Source of the DNA: Opitutia bacterium UBA4506
GTDB lineage: Bacteria; Verrucomicrobiota; Verrucomicrobiia; Opitutales; Puniceicoccaceae
Assembly (NCBI GenBank): GCA_002388665.1
Contig: DGMY01000089.1
Span: forward strand, 1 to 64,000
Direction: 5' to 3'
DNA: 64,000 bases
Made by a program: the position numbers and the translations under genes. Below, piece after piece: positions 1-8,881 of the stretch. The first letter of the stretch is position 1. Each line of letters opens with the position of its first letter. The notes beneath the pieces are model-generated. The model saw nothing but the letters and a program-made list of their open reading frames with translations. It had not been told where the DNA came from and ran no database searches.

Positions 1-88
1 AAAACTACCACTACGCCTCGACCTTCGTCAAGACTAATTTGTCTGACCTATAGATTGGGAGCGAAGCTGAGGCTGGAGGATGGATTTG

Positions 89-1345
89 CTATTTTTTTAG
101 AACTAATGAGCACACTAGACCAACGCTCATCCCGACAAAGAAGAGAATGCCGAGCCAACTCAGAATTTTCAGGATTGTGCCTGGACGGTGCTCTTGGGGG
201 ACGTTGTTGCCTGACATTACCCAGAAATTGATTCCTGCGATTATGGGTGAGGTTACGAAGGAGATGATTGCTGCGAAGCCTAGGAGTTGTAGGAGGTTGT
301 CTACGTAGAAGAGGAGGATGATTGAGGCGGCAAGGACTGATCCAATAATCCAGATCGAATGGATCTTTCTAAAGTTTGGGAGTAAAGACGGGGCGATGAG
401 AGAGGTGCAGGCTGCGAGGGCGCGGGGGTAGCCGTCTACGCATGTCAACGAGGTGCTCAACATGGTTACGAAAGCTGCGAACAGGATTAAGTAGTAGGAC
501 CAGTCACCAATATTGCTCGAATACATCTCCACCAATTGCCTTGAGAAAACAATACCACTGGGAGAAAATTTTTCGCCGGAACCGAACATGACCAATGCGC
601 CTAGAGCCAGGAAGATCAGGGCCATGAATACTGCTACTCCGTAGCCTATATAGAAATCGATTTGAGTTTCCCGCACGCTGGCGAAGTGGCCCGTTTGTTT
701 TTCTCTGGAGAACATCCAGAGGGATGACCAAGCGGAGAGGTCAACTGGGGCTGGCATCCACCCCATGAACGTGATGAGGAAAATAAAAGAGCCCCATGTC
801 CATGGAGATGGGGATTCGAAGCCTGGTTGGACAACGGATCCTTTATTGAGTGCGAGAATCAATGCAGCCAGCGTCGAAATGGTGAGAGTGATAATTACGA
901 CCCTGCCTACGCCGTCGAGTAGTCGGTAGTGGCCCAACAGAATGAAGATGGCGCACCCAACCATAATAAAAACCGTCAGGATGGGGACGGTGGTGAATGT
1001 CACACCAAAGCCAGCCAATAGGGCTGCGCTGAGCATTGAAACTCCCGCAATATTAATGATCCCTGTGAGGACATTGATCGCTAAAAAGACATAGACCCAA
1101 ACAATCCCCTTTCGTTTGTATCCATCGAGCAAAGATTCTCCAGTCGCCGCCGTATACTTTTGGCCGTACAGAAAGAACGGATACTTAAATAGATTCGCCA
1201 GTAGAAGTAGGCCTACCAGCTGCCATCCAAACTCCGCACCGGCGCGGGTCGACCAGACGAGATGGGAGCCACCTATCGCGGCGCAAGCTACCAAGAGACC
1301 AGGGCCGATGGCTTTATACAAATTTCTGGAGGGGGAACTTTCCAT
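89..1345 (-). CDS. Divergent Nramp-family metal ion transporter
   Basis: A 418-residue polytopic inner-membrane protein with the Nramp (SLC11) layout of about eleven hydrophobic segments and an N-terminal GPGLLVA stretch (residues 14-20). Canonical Nramp proteins bind Mn2+/Fe2+ through DPGN in TM1 and MPH in TM6. Here the matching places read AIGGSHLVWS (23-32) and MPAPVD (197-202), so both metal-binding signatures are replaced. It therefore belongs with Nramp-related transporters whose cargo can differ from Mn2+/Fe2+; the substrate cannot be read from sequence. The gene stands alone, about 156 bases downstream of upp, and starts at the ATG of MESSPS. Family assignment is good, cargo unknown. 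Confidence 0.8.
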   Translation of the reverse strand: MESSPSRNLYKAIGPGLLVACAAIGGSHLVWSTRAGAEFGWQLVGLLLLANLFKYPFFLYGQKYTAATGESLLDGYKRKGIVWVYVFLAINVLTGIINIAGVSMLSAALLAGFGVTFTTVPILTVFIMVGCAIFILLGHYRLLDGVGRVVIITLTISTLAALILALNKGSVVQPGFESPSPWTWGSFIFLITFMGWMPAPVDLSAWSSLWMFSREKQTGHFASVRETQIDFYIGYGVAVFMALIFLALGALVMFGSGEKFSPSGIVFSRQLVEMYSSNIGDWSYYLILFAAFVTMLSTSLTCVDGYPRALAACTSLIAPSLLPNFRKIHSIWIIGSVLAASIILLFYVDNLLQLLGFAAIISFVTSPIIAGINFWVMSGNNVPQEHRPGTILKILSWLGILFFVGMSVGLVCSLVLKK

Positions 1346-1501
1346 AAGCGATCAAGATTCGCTGATAATCTTACACGCTGGCAAGACGAACTTGCGCGGC
1401 TAGCCGTCCCAAGCCGGTGAGCTCCCGAATTCTCAACAGAGATGGTTCGATCGCGCAAACAGGCAAATTAGATCTGCCCGTCAAAGGTTGTCTGATTTAC
1501 C

Positions 1502-2122
1502 TTAGGTTCCGAAAAGGCGATCACCGAAATCTCCGAGTCCCGGGCGAATGTATTTATTGGCATCCAGCTCCCGGTCGATTGCGGCCGTGACAATTTCTAC
1601 ATCTGGATGCTGTGCCTGGACGCACTCGATTCCTTCGGGTGCAGCTAGAATTGAGACCAAAACACAGCGCGATGCGCCCCGCCCCTCCAACGCTTCGATC
1701 GCTCGGCAGGCAGAACCACCGGTGGCGAGCATGGGGTCAATGAGGAACGTCCAAGCTCCATCCATCTTCGGCATCTTACAGTAATACTCACTGGGGGTAG
1801 CAGTCCTCTCGTCTCGTTCCAAGCCGATGTAGCCCACGCTGGCATCGGGGTACAGTTGCAAAAAAGAAGACAGCATTCCCAAACCGGCCCGCAAAATCGG
1901 GACAACGACCACTGGGACGTCGATCCGCGAGACCTGAGTCAGCTCAAGCGGAGTTTCCAAAGTCTGCTCACGACAAGGCAGTGGTTGAAGGGCATTGAGC
2001 GCGAGCGCCAGAGAGATTCTGTCACAAAGAGTCCTGTATTCGGCCTTTTCGGTCGATTGATCCCGCAATTTCCCGAGCAAGTCGGCCACCAGGGGATGAT
2101 TGATACAGGTTACACCCTTCAT
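1502..2122 (-). CDS. upp: Uracil phosphoribosyltransferase
   Basis: A 206-residue cytosolic salvage enzyme that makes UMP and pyrophosphate from uracil and PRPP. The PRPP-binding loop reads LIDPMLATGGS (residues 127-137), the upstream VPILRAGLGM segment is present, and the C-terminus carries the uracil-binding YIRPGLGDFGDR motif. Length is normal for Upp. Its ATG overlaps the TGA of the nucleoside deoxyribosyltransferase gene as ATGA, so it is the last gene of the trpB-TPR-ndt-upp operon and is probably translationally coupled. The neighbour releases free bases from deoxynucleosides, so the pair can form a short salvage route to UMP (inference). Confidence 0.96.
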   Translation of the reverse strand: MKGVTCINHPLVADLLGKLRDQSTEKAEYRTLCDRISLALALNALQPLPCREQTLETPLELTQVSRIDVPVVVVPILRAGLGMLSSFLQLYPDASVGYIGLERDERTATPSEYYCKMPKMDGAWTFLIDPMLATGGSACRAIEALEGRGASRCVLVSILAAPEGIECVQAQHPDVEIVTAAIDRELDANKYIRPGLGDFGDRLFGT

Positions 2123-2802
2123 AAAATATTTCTCTCCACCTTACGCCGAAGAGCCTCCGCGATCCGTTCCTTTTGCGCGCTATAACCCTTCGAGAATCCG
2201 GGCATGCGGGCGATCCAATCGTATACCACCTCTGCTTGATTGGGAGGCAGGACAGCAGGCTTTGAGGTCACATCCTCAAAAGCTTCCACGACCCGGCTGG
2301 CAATCTCATCGAGCATACCCTGCGAGCGGCGAGCACTTAAACCTTTTGCCATAAACTCCTCGGGGCCCTCTCCCTCTTCGGGACGAAATGCGTTTTGATA
2401 AATGCTCATCGAATCGAGGAGAACCACCTCGGTTCGCGGATAGTAGCTAGCCATCAAGTTCCAAGGATGCAGCTCTTGGTCGCCCTTTGCCCGAAAGTCG
2501 GACCGGATGACGACCGAGGGGATATCGGCGAACTTCGCGAACATAAACTCGACGACGGTACCCGAATCGAGTTCCGAACCATCGAAATGGAAGAGCGCGA
2601 GATCGCAGTCCAGAAGGCAAAGGATATCATTATCACGAATGCTATGGGCGGTGGTCTCTCGCTGCTCCAAGTTTTGCGGAAGGACGGGGACCAGCGACTC
2701 CTTAGAAATTTTATAGATGGCCTCGGCAAGAAATGCGTTTCCGGCGAGATGCTTGGAGTCGAAAAGATCCCCTGCGAAATAGAAAGTATGTTTTCCGCTC
2801 AT
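2119..2802 (-). CDS. Nucleoside 2-deoxyribosyltransferase family protein
   Basis: A 227-residue protein of the nucleoside 2-deoxyribosyltransferase family, which moves deoxyribose between bases or hydrolyses the N-glycosidic bond. The N-terminal FYFAGDLFD segment resembles the nucleotide-binding start of the family. The signature D-G-x3-D-x-G-T-x2-E lies at residues 74-85, with Glu85 the expected nucleophile. The last roughly 80 residues (140-227) extend beyond the minimal domain and end in a helical basic stretch. It overlaps the TPR gene upstream and upp downstream by four bases each (ATGA). Pyrimidine or purine preference cannot be told from sequence; a nucleotide hydrolase role is the main alternative. 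Confidence 0.85.
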   Translation of the reverse strand: MSGKHTFYFAGDLFDSKHLAGNAFLAEAIYKISKESLVPVLPQNLEQRETTAHSIRDNDILCLLDCDLALFHFDGSELDSGTVVEFMFAKFADIPSVVIRSDFRAKGDQELHPWNLMASYYPRTEVVLLDSMSIYQNAFRPEEGEGPEEFMAKGLSARRSQGMLDEIASRVVEAFEDVTSKPAVLPPNQAEVVYDWIARMPGFSKGYSAQKERIAEALRRKVERNIL

Positions 2803-4556
2803 TGTAGTTTCATGAATTCACGATCCGGTTTATCCGAGTCTATCTCAATGCCCCTTTCAACAGAGGTAGTGATGGCGGTCCCAGTGGTCAATGCCTCGCT
2901 TTGTGCGAATACAGAATCAATTGAATCGACCAGATCCTCACGGCCAGGAACAAACAGGCAACGATCACTCAGCAACTCGGTCCTGACATCTGCCAAGACC
3001 TTCAAATCGGGAACCCGCCCATTCACCAAGGCGCCGGCATGCTCCACGTAGGAATGACGCCCCGACTGCTCCAGATCGAACTCCATAATTTGGAAAAGAA
3101 TGTCCCGATCACTTGGAAAGCGCTCCAGACCTCTTTCCAGAATTTCGTAGGCCGGATCATCCAAACCAGCCTCAGAATAGAACCGTCCGAGAGTGGTGTA
3201 AGCACTTGCCTGAATTTGATCACTATCAAGGAACTCTTGAAAATACGGAATGGCCGCCTCGTTGTCGCCCATCATCATGAAAGCCATAGCCCGCATGATT
3301 GCCGCTCGACTCTCTTCGACGACCAACTCCTCGTCCTCAATCTCATCAAGGAACTCCAATAGTCTCTCCGGTTGATCACCCCGCAGGTAAGCCAACCCCA
3401 TAAGAGCGACATGGGGATTGGCGAGCGCTCCGGATTCTTCCAATCGCGCATACGCAATCTCTGCGACATCCACTCTTTGGTTTTCGACCGAAAACCGCAG
3501 GATCTCAAAACCGATTTCCTCGGCAGTGAATTTATCCAACAAGGTATAGACCGCAGGGATGACCTGATCTTCGTGCCCCAGACCTTGTAGAGCGGCCAAC
3601 CGAGCCGTCCACACCTTATGATTATCAGGTTGAACCAACCGGCGATAATTCGTGTGGCTCAGGAGCTCTTCCCATCGTTCTTCCTCGATCAGAAGGGAAT
3701 AGAAGGCGTCAATCAGACGTGCATCGGTGGGGTAATTTTCGAGACCTCTTTCGAAGGTCGCTAGAGACTGACGCTCCTGCCCCGCGCTCCAAAGGATATC
3801 ACCGAGTAATAACGTACCCGGCGGACTGCTGACGATTCCGGACTCTTTCAAGCGGTTTATCGCATCTCTAAAACGCCCCAATTCACCCTCCGCCTTAGCG
3901 GACTGGAGAATCAACAAAGCGCGCACCGCGGGATCATCGACCTGGGACATGAGCTCATCCGCCAAATCGATACGCTCCTCGTCACGCTCTTCCAGAGAGA
4001 GGAGCATAAACAGCAACGACAGATACTCCACCTCGAGAAAAGCGGGATCTTGATCTGAATATTTCAACCCATCCGAAAGGGCTTGAATGGCCAATCGGTT
4101 GTCACCGAACCCTGGAGAATGGAAAATCCGAGCCAAGAGAATACGAGCCTCGGGATGATCGGGCGAACGGGCCAAACCGGTGCGCAGGTAATGGAACCCG
4201 CTGCGGAAATTGCCTTCCTCGATCTCCTCGATACCCCTCTCGATGAAATACTCCCCCATTTCCTTACTATGGCTATCGAGCCTAAGAGGGAGGATGAGCA
4301 TCTTAAAATAGGAGACCTCCTCGTAATTCCGTCGTTCTTTGAAATAAAAATAGAGAGCGGCGCCCCCCAGCAACCATCCCACCACCGCGAGAATTGAAAA
4401 GAGGACAAAAATTCGTTTCCAGTAGAAGTGGACCTGCACCAAGGGCTTTTTCCCTGGGCGTTTAATTTTCTCACGCCAAGCCAGACCCAGGAGGAAATCA
4501 CCCTCCCGGCGCCCCTTCTTCTGTCGGTCCTCCTGATCCTCGCCGTAGCTACTCAT
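2799..4556 (-). CDS. Membrane-anchored tetratricopeptide repeat protein
   Basis: A 585-residue protein of unknown function. The first 47 residues are charged and probably cytosolic, one membrane segment follows (about 49-72), and the rest is an alpha-helical solenoid of TPR-like repeats predicted to lie on the periplasmic side. Repeat-like pieces include the stretch around SPDHPEARILLARIF and the one around FPSDRDILFQIMEF. No catalytic motif is visible. It overlaps the end of trpB by eight bases and the start of the deoxyribosyltransferase by four (ATGA), so it is an integral operon member. It may be a scaffold, but no partner can be named from the sequence. Confidence 0.8.
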   Translation of the reverse strand: MSSYGEDQEDRQKKGRREGDFLLGLAWREKIKRPGKKPLVQVHFYWKRIFVLFSILAVVGWLLGGAALYFYFKERRNYEEVSYFKMLILPLRLDSHSKEMGEYFIERGIEEIEEGNFRSGFHYLRTGLARSPDHPEARILLARIFHSPGFGDNRLAIQALSDGLKYSDQDPAFLEVEYLSLLFMLLSLEERDEERIDLADELMSQVDDPAVRALLILQSAKAEGELGRFRDAINRLKESGIVSSPPGTLLLGDILWSAGQERQSLATFERGLENYPTDARLIDAFYSLLIEEERWEELLSHTNYRRLVQPDNHKVWTARLAALQGLGHEDQVIPAVYTLLDKFTAEEIGFEILRFSVENQRVDVAEIAYARLEESGALANPHVALMGLAYLRGDQPERLLEFLDEIEDEELVVEESRAAIMRAMAFMMMGDNEAAIPYFQEFLDSDQIQASAYTTLGRFYSEAGLDDPAYEILERGLERFPSDRDILFQIMEFDLEQSGRHSYVEHAGALVNGRVPDLKVLADVRTELLSDRCLFVPGREDLVDSIDSVFAQSEALTTGTAITTSVERGIEIDSDKPDREFMKLQ

Positions 4557-5793
4557 TTTCCTTTCTCAAGTTCTCGACAGCGTCCATCAACCGCGAGGCC
4601 TCCTGGACATCTTTGTCACCGCGACCGCTCAGATTGATACAGAGGATCTGGTCGGGACTCATCTCAGGAGCTCGCCGAACCGCGTACGCCAACCCGTGAG
4701 AGGACTCGAGCGCGGGAATGATCCCCTCGCAGCGGCTCAACAACTGGAACGCATTTAGGCACTCATCATCACTGGAGCTGGAAAAATCGATCCGCCCCAG
4801 CGACCGGTAGAACGCGTGCTCGGGACCGACTGCAGCGTAATCCAATCCGGCAGAGACCGAATGAGTCTTCTCAATCTGACCATCTTCGTTTTGCAACAAC
4901 CATGTTTTCGAGCCCTGAAGGACACCGAGACGGCCCCCGGAAAAGCGCGCTGCGTGCTCACCGGGATGAATTCGACGGCCACCCGCCTCCACCCCGACCA
5001 GGCGAACCGACTCATCCTTTAGGAAATCAAAGAAGAACCCGATCGCATTACTTCCGCCACCGACACAGGCTGCCATCTCGTCCGGCAGACGGCCGGCCTG
5101 CTCCAAGATCTGTTGGCGCGTCTCCCGACCGATCACGCGGTGAAAGTCCCGAACCATCATCGGATAGGGGTGCGCACCGAGAGCTGAACCGAGGACGTAG
5201 TGAGTATTTCTGGAATCGGCGACCCAATCCCTCATCGCCTCATTCACGGCATCCTTCAACGTCTTTTGACCAGCTTCAACACCCCGCACCTCTGCCCCGT
5301 GGAGACGCATCCGGTATACATTGAGGGCTTGGCGACGCATATCTTCGGCACCCATATAGATCACACATTTGAGCCCAAAGCGCGCACATCCAGCCGCCGT
5401 AGCGACCCCATGCTGGCCCGCACCCGTTTCCGCAATGATCCGGGTTTTTCCCATTCTGCGAGCGAGGAGAAGCTGCCCCACGACATTATTGATCTTGTGC
5501 GCTCCCGTATGGAGGAGATCTTCTCGTTTCAAATAAATCTGGGCACCCTTGAGCTGCTCAGTCAGTCGCTTGGCAAAGTAAAGCGGGGTAGAACGGCCTG
5601 CAAACTCGCGCAACTCACGCTCGAGATCCTCTTGAAATTCCGGGTCAGCCGAAGCTTCCCGGTATGCAGCAGTTAGCTCCGCGAGTGGGGTCACCAGAGT
5701 CTCGGGAACATAGCTACCCCCAAATTCTCCAAAATGGCCCAACTCATCCGGCACGGTCAGGGGATCAAAATCAATCAAATCGACAGAGGACAT
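4549..5793 (-). CDS. trpB: Tryptophan synthase beta chain
   Basis: A 414-residue PLP enzyme that condenses indole with serine to give tryptophan, normally in an alpha2-beta2 complex with TrpA. The PLP lysine sits in HTGAHKINN (Lys100), the substrate loop ETGAGQHG is at 122-129, and the phosphate-binding GGGSNA is at 245-250. The N-terminal FGEFGGSYVPETL marks it as TrpB1-type, the form that partners TrpA. No trpA or other trp gene lies in this window, so the pathway is split in this genome. It leads a four-gene overlapping operon with the TPR protein, deoxyribosyltransferase and upp. About 67 bases separate its start from the SpoIIE-type gene upstream. Confidence 0.97.
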   Translation of the reverse strand: MSSVDLIDFDPLTVPDELGHFGEFGGSYVPETLVTPLAELTAAYREASADPEFQEDLERELREFAGRSTPLYFAKRLTEQLKGAQIYLKREDLLHTGAHKINNVVGQLLLARRMGKTRIIAETGAGQHGVATAAGCARFGLKCVIYMGAEDMRRQALNVYRMRLHGAEVRGVEAGQKTLKDAVNEAMRDWVADSRNTHYVLGSALGAHPYPMMVRDFHRVIGRETRQQILEQAGRLPDEMAACVGGGSNAIGFFFDFLKDESVRLVGVEAGGRRIHPGEHAARFSGGRLGVLQGSKTWLLQNEDGQIEKTHSVSAGLDYAAVGPEHAFYRSLGRIDFSSSSDDECLNAFQLLSRCEGIIPALESSHGLAYAVRRAPEMSPDQILCINLSGRGDKDVQEASRLMDAVENLRKENE

Positions 5794-5860
5794 AGCGGGA
5801 TTCTTAGGAGATTTGCTCTGCGGTCAATTCGAGTTCTCCTCTTTTCACCGCGATGCGCGC

Positions 5861-7351
5861 CTAGCTCGCCTGCTTCTCCTGCGCTTTTACAAAAAGGAGG
5901 GTCATATCATCGGTAGGTGGGACGCCTTCTGAAAATGATTCCACCGCACCGAGGACGGTATTCTTCACCCCTTCGGCACTTCTCCGGTACTCGTGTCGAA
6001 ACACATCCATCAAGCGACCGGTCCCAAACTCTGCGTCGCTACGGTCCACTCTCTCTGTGATCCCATCCGTATAAAGACCAAAAATATCGCCGGCTCTAAA
6101 CGGAACGGTAATTTCTTCGATAACGGCCCCGAACACCTCGCCCGGCACCATTCCCAGGGCCATCCCTTCGGAGTAGACGGTCCGGCAATTGAGTGGTTGA
6201 TTATCGTGGGAGACGGTGAGCAGGACTGGCTGCTCATGACCGGCCCTCGCGATCCGGATGGTTTCATCGGTAGGATCGATGATCGCGTAAAGCATCGTCA
6301 CGAACATATCGGCCCGAATCTCGTCGATAATCTCAGCATTCATACCCATCAGCACCTCGACCGGCCCATCTCCATTTCTGGCGAGATGCTCAAAGGAAGT
6401 CTGACAAATCGCCATTAAGAGCGAAGCGGCAATCCCTTTACCCGAGACATCCGCAATGGCCACACCGACCCTTCCTTCGGGCAATTCGATGACATTAAAC
6501 ATATCTCCCCCCACCTGCTGGGCGGGTTGATACATAGCGGAGAGATCCAACCCTGGAACATGGGGCAATTTACTCGGCAGCAACATCCCCTGAATGTTCG
6601 CGGCGAGCGACAGATCCAGATCGAGCCGCTGGCGCTCCATCTGCAAGTTAATCTGGTCAGCATTATGGATGGCTAGGGCGGCCTGCTCGGCCAACGATGA
6701 GACCAAAGAGACATCAGTATCGGTGAACCCCATACCGTCCGCTGGATTAGCGACTGCGATCACACCGAGGAAGCGCTTTCGAAAGAACATCGGCACGGCC
6801 AAAAGGGCTCGAATTCGCAGAAGGGAATCATGATGGTGAACGACCCGATCATCGTCCTCAGGATCATTGACAAGGATGACCTTGCCCATCGAAGCGGCCT
6901 GCCCGATCACACCCTCACCCAGCGCAATCTCATCGGACTCCAAAGTCTTCCGGATAAACTCTGCACGGGTGACCAGTTTCTCCTCAACCCCTCGCGGGAG
7001 AGGTTTCTGAGGCGGAAAGACCCCCTCAACGGCGGCACTTCGCAACTTTTTATCCTCATTAGGAATGAATACCGCCCCACAAACGGCACTTGTACCGAGT
7101 ACCGCCGAGTGGACGATGCGCCGATACAAATCTTTCCTTGGAGATTCCTCGCCCACCCCCTCGACAAGGTTGTGCATGAACTCCAACACCAAAGTACGCT
7201 CTTGCTCGATCCGCTGCTTCTCCTCATTCAGCAGGCGCATGTTCTGTCGATAATACTGCACGACGACCCACGCACCGGCGGTGCCAATTAACAGACCTGC
7301 AAGAAAAGATAACACTGACAAAATACTTCCGCAAAGCTCGGTAGCTTGCAA
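5861..7351 (-). CDS. GAF domain-containing SpoIIE/PP2C-type serine phosphatase
   Basis: A 496-residue RsbU-like signalling phosphatase. It has an N-terminal membrane segment (about 10-31), a short coiled coil (35-60), a GAF sensor domain (about 70-230) and a C-terminal SpoIIE PP2C domain (about 255-490). Metal-binding motifs are GGDMFNV (281-287), DVSGKG (301-306) and PTDDMTLLF near the end. Such enzymes dephosphorylate anti-sigma-factor antagonists in partner-switching pathways. No anti-sigma or antagonist gene is next to it, so the target is unknown. The TTG at 7351 gives the longest frame, but an internal TTG ten codons in has a better upstream GGAAG. A terminator-like hairpin lies just upstream. 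Confidence 0.88.
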   Translation of the reverse strand: MQATELCGSILSVLSFLAGLLIGTAGAWVVVQYYRQNMRLLNEEKQRIEQERTLVLEFMHNLVEGVGEESPRKDLYRRIVHSAVLGTSAVCGAVFIPNEDKKLRSAAVEGVFPPQKPLPRGVEEKLVTRAEFIRKTLESDEIALGEGVIGQAASMGKVILVNDPEDDDRVVHHHDSLLRIRALLAVPMFFRKRFLGVIAVANPADGMGFTDTDVSLVSSLAEQAALAIHNADQINLQMERQRLDLDLSLAANIQGMLLPSKLPHVPGLDLSAMYQPAQQVGGDMFNVIELPEGRVGVAIADVSGKGIAASLLMAICQTSFEHLARNGDGPVEVLMGMNAEIIDEIRADMFVTMLYAIIDPTDETIRIARAGHEQPVLLTVSHDNQPLNCRTVYSEGMALGMVPGEVFGAVIEEITVPFRAGDIFGLYTDGITERVDRSDAEFGTGRLMDVFRHEYRRSAEGVKNTVLGAVESFSEGVPPTDDMTLLFVKAQEKQAS

Positions 7352-7386
7352 AGCAATACAAGTACAAGAATCGATACTTTTTCGAC

Positions 7387-7426
7387 AAAAAAAAGGGCCC
7401 GGTGAAAACCCCTAAACACCGGGCCC
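7387..7426 (-). terminator. Rho-independent terminator upstream of the SpoIIE-type gene
   Basis: On the minus strand a perfect 10-bp GC-rich stem (7426-7417 paired with 7404-7395) with a 12-base loop is followed by eight T residues (7394-7387). The plus strand has no T run after the stem, so it works only for minus-strand transcripts. No minus-strand gene ends here: the phosphatase gene begins about 35 bases further on. It must terminate a small RNA or act as an attenuator in the leader. Confidence 0.75.
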
Positions 7427-7465
7427 AAACAAAGGGACTTTGCCCCTGATACTCAATCCTGCACG
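7387..7465 (-). ncRNA. Candidate small RNA or attenuated leader
   Basis: A minus-strand transcript of roughly 75-80 bases can be drawn from a possible sigma70 promoter (TTGGCA at 7500-7495, 17-base spacer, TATCCA at 7477-7472) to the terminator at 7426-7387. No convincing coding frame lies inside it. It could be a free-standing small RNA or a leader whose read-through feeds the SpoIIE-type phosphatase gene. The promoter match is only partial, so this is a hypothesis resting mainly on the orphan terminator. Confidence 0.3.
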
Positions 7466-7618
7466 ATTGAATGGATACGGTAAAGCAATGTCCGTGCCAA
7501 CTTTCCCGCTAAATCCCCCAATTAAAAAGTGACCCCGCCAATGCTTCCAGGTCCATTCTTTTGATTTGTCATGCGGCTCCATCCCCAACAACCTCCCCGT
7601 TTTAGCCAAACGAAAATT

Positions 7619-8881
7619 ATGCCAGAAGAACTGAACGGAAACTGCCTTATCGCCCAATCGGGTGGACCGACCGCGGTCATCAACTCCAGCCTAGCCGGTG
7701 CGATCACCGAAGCCCTGAATCATCCCTGCATTGAAGAAATTTATGGAGCCCGCAACGGAGTTGTCGGGATCCTCCAGGAAGATCTCATCGATCTCGCCGA
7801 AGAATCCCAGCAAGTCATTCGGGGCCTTCGCTCGACACCTGCATCGGCCCTCGGAACCTGCCGCTACAAGGTTCGCTCGCAGGAAGACTACGACCGGATC
7901 CTTCAGGTTTTCGAGACACACAACATTCGCTACTTCTTCTATATTGGAGGAAACGACTCTCAGGATTCGGCACATCGCATCAACGAGCTAGCGATTGAGC
8001 GCGGCTACGACCTGCGGGTAATCGGCATCCCGAAGACCGTGGACAACGACCTCGTAGGCACGGACCACTGCCCCGGCTACGGAAGTACTGTTAAGTACCT
8101 CTGCACCACGGTAAAGGAAATGGCCTGCGACGCACAGTCCATGGGGAACCATGACTATGTAGGAATCCTCGAAGTGATGGGGCGCAATGCCGGCTGGCTC
8201 GCTGCAGGAACTGCCTTGGCGAAGCGCAAGGATCGTCCGAGCGACCCTCCGCACATCATTCTCCTACCCGAAGTTCCACTTTCCCCGCAAAAGCTACTGG
8301 AAGACGTTCAGCGCATTCTCCAGAAAGAGCGCTACTGTCTCATCGTAGCCAGCGAAGGTCTGGTTGACGAAGATGGAAACTACCTAACGACCTCGGGCGC
8401 AGCCAAAGACGCTTTCGGCCACGCTCAACTCGGTGGAGTTGGTGAATACCTCCGCAATTTGATCGAAGAACATTTCGGCATCCGCGCTCGCGCCGCCAAA
8501 TTGGGTCACGCTCAACGGGCAGCGATCCACTGCTCCTCCGAAACCGACAACGAGGAAGCGTTCCTCGCTGGGCAGGCAGCTGTAGAAGCGGCCGTCAATG
8601 GCGAGAGCGGCAAGATGGTCACCCTCCTGCGAGCTGAAAAGGAAACCTACGAGTGCATCACCGGCCTCGCCTCCCTCGAAGAAGTAGCCAACGGCGTGAA
8701 AAAGCTTCCTGAGGACTGGATCAACGAGAACGGAATCAGCATGAACCTCCAGTTTATCAAATACGCACAGCCCCTCATCCAAGGGGAAACTTCTGTGGAA
8801 TTTGAAAACGGCCTACCGAACTTCGTCCGCATCCGCGGTCGCCGCGTAGAAAGGAACCTTGAGCCCTACGAAATCGATTAA
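7619..8881 (+). CDS. pfp: Diphosphate-dependent 6-phosphofructokinase
   Basis: A 420-residue cytosolic phosphofructokinase that interconverts fructose 6-phosphate and fructose 1,6-bisphosphate. The catalytic segment reads PKTVDND (residues 138-144); lysine in place of the glycine of ATP enzymes (PGTIDND) indicates pyrophosphate use. MGRNAGWL (187-194) is conserved. The phosphate-donor loop is GGNDS (110-114), not the GGDDS usual in PPi enzymes or the GGDGS of ATP enzymes, so donor choice rests mostly on the lysine. I chose the ATG of MPEELNG; a 16-codon upstream extension looks non-coding. It is followed by malQ, which overlaps its end by 23 bases, and begins a carbohydrate cluster. Confidence 0.88.
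   Translation: MPEELNGNCLIAQSGGPTAVINSSLAGAITEALNHPCIEEIYGARNGVVGILQEDLIDLAEESQQVIRGLRSTPASALGTCRYKVRSQEDYDRILQVFETHNIRYFFYIGGNDSQDSAHRINELAIERGYDLRVIGIPKTVDNDLVGTDHCPGYGSTVKYLCTTVKEMACDAQSMGNHDYVGILEVMGRNAGWLAAGTALAKRKDRPSDPPHIILLPEVPLSPQKLLEDVQRILQKERYCLIVASEGLVDEDGNYLTTSGAAKDAFGHAQLGGVGEYLRNLIEEHFGIRARAAKLGHAQRAAIHCSSETDNEEAFLAGQAAVEAAVNGESGKMVTLLRAEKETYECITGLASLEEVANGVKKLPEDWINENGISMNLQFIKYAQPLIQGETSVEFENGLPNFVRIRGRRVERNLEPYEID

Noticed and set aside
2395..3051. 218-codon open frame on the plus strand
   Set aside because: Antisense across the deoxyribosyltransferase and TPR genes; no motif.
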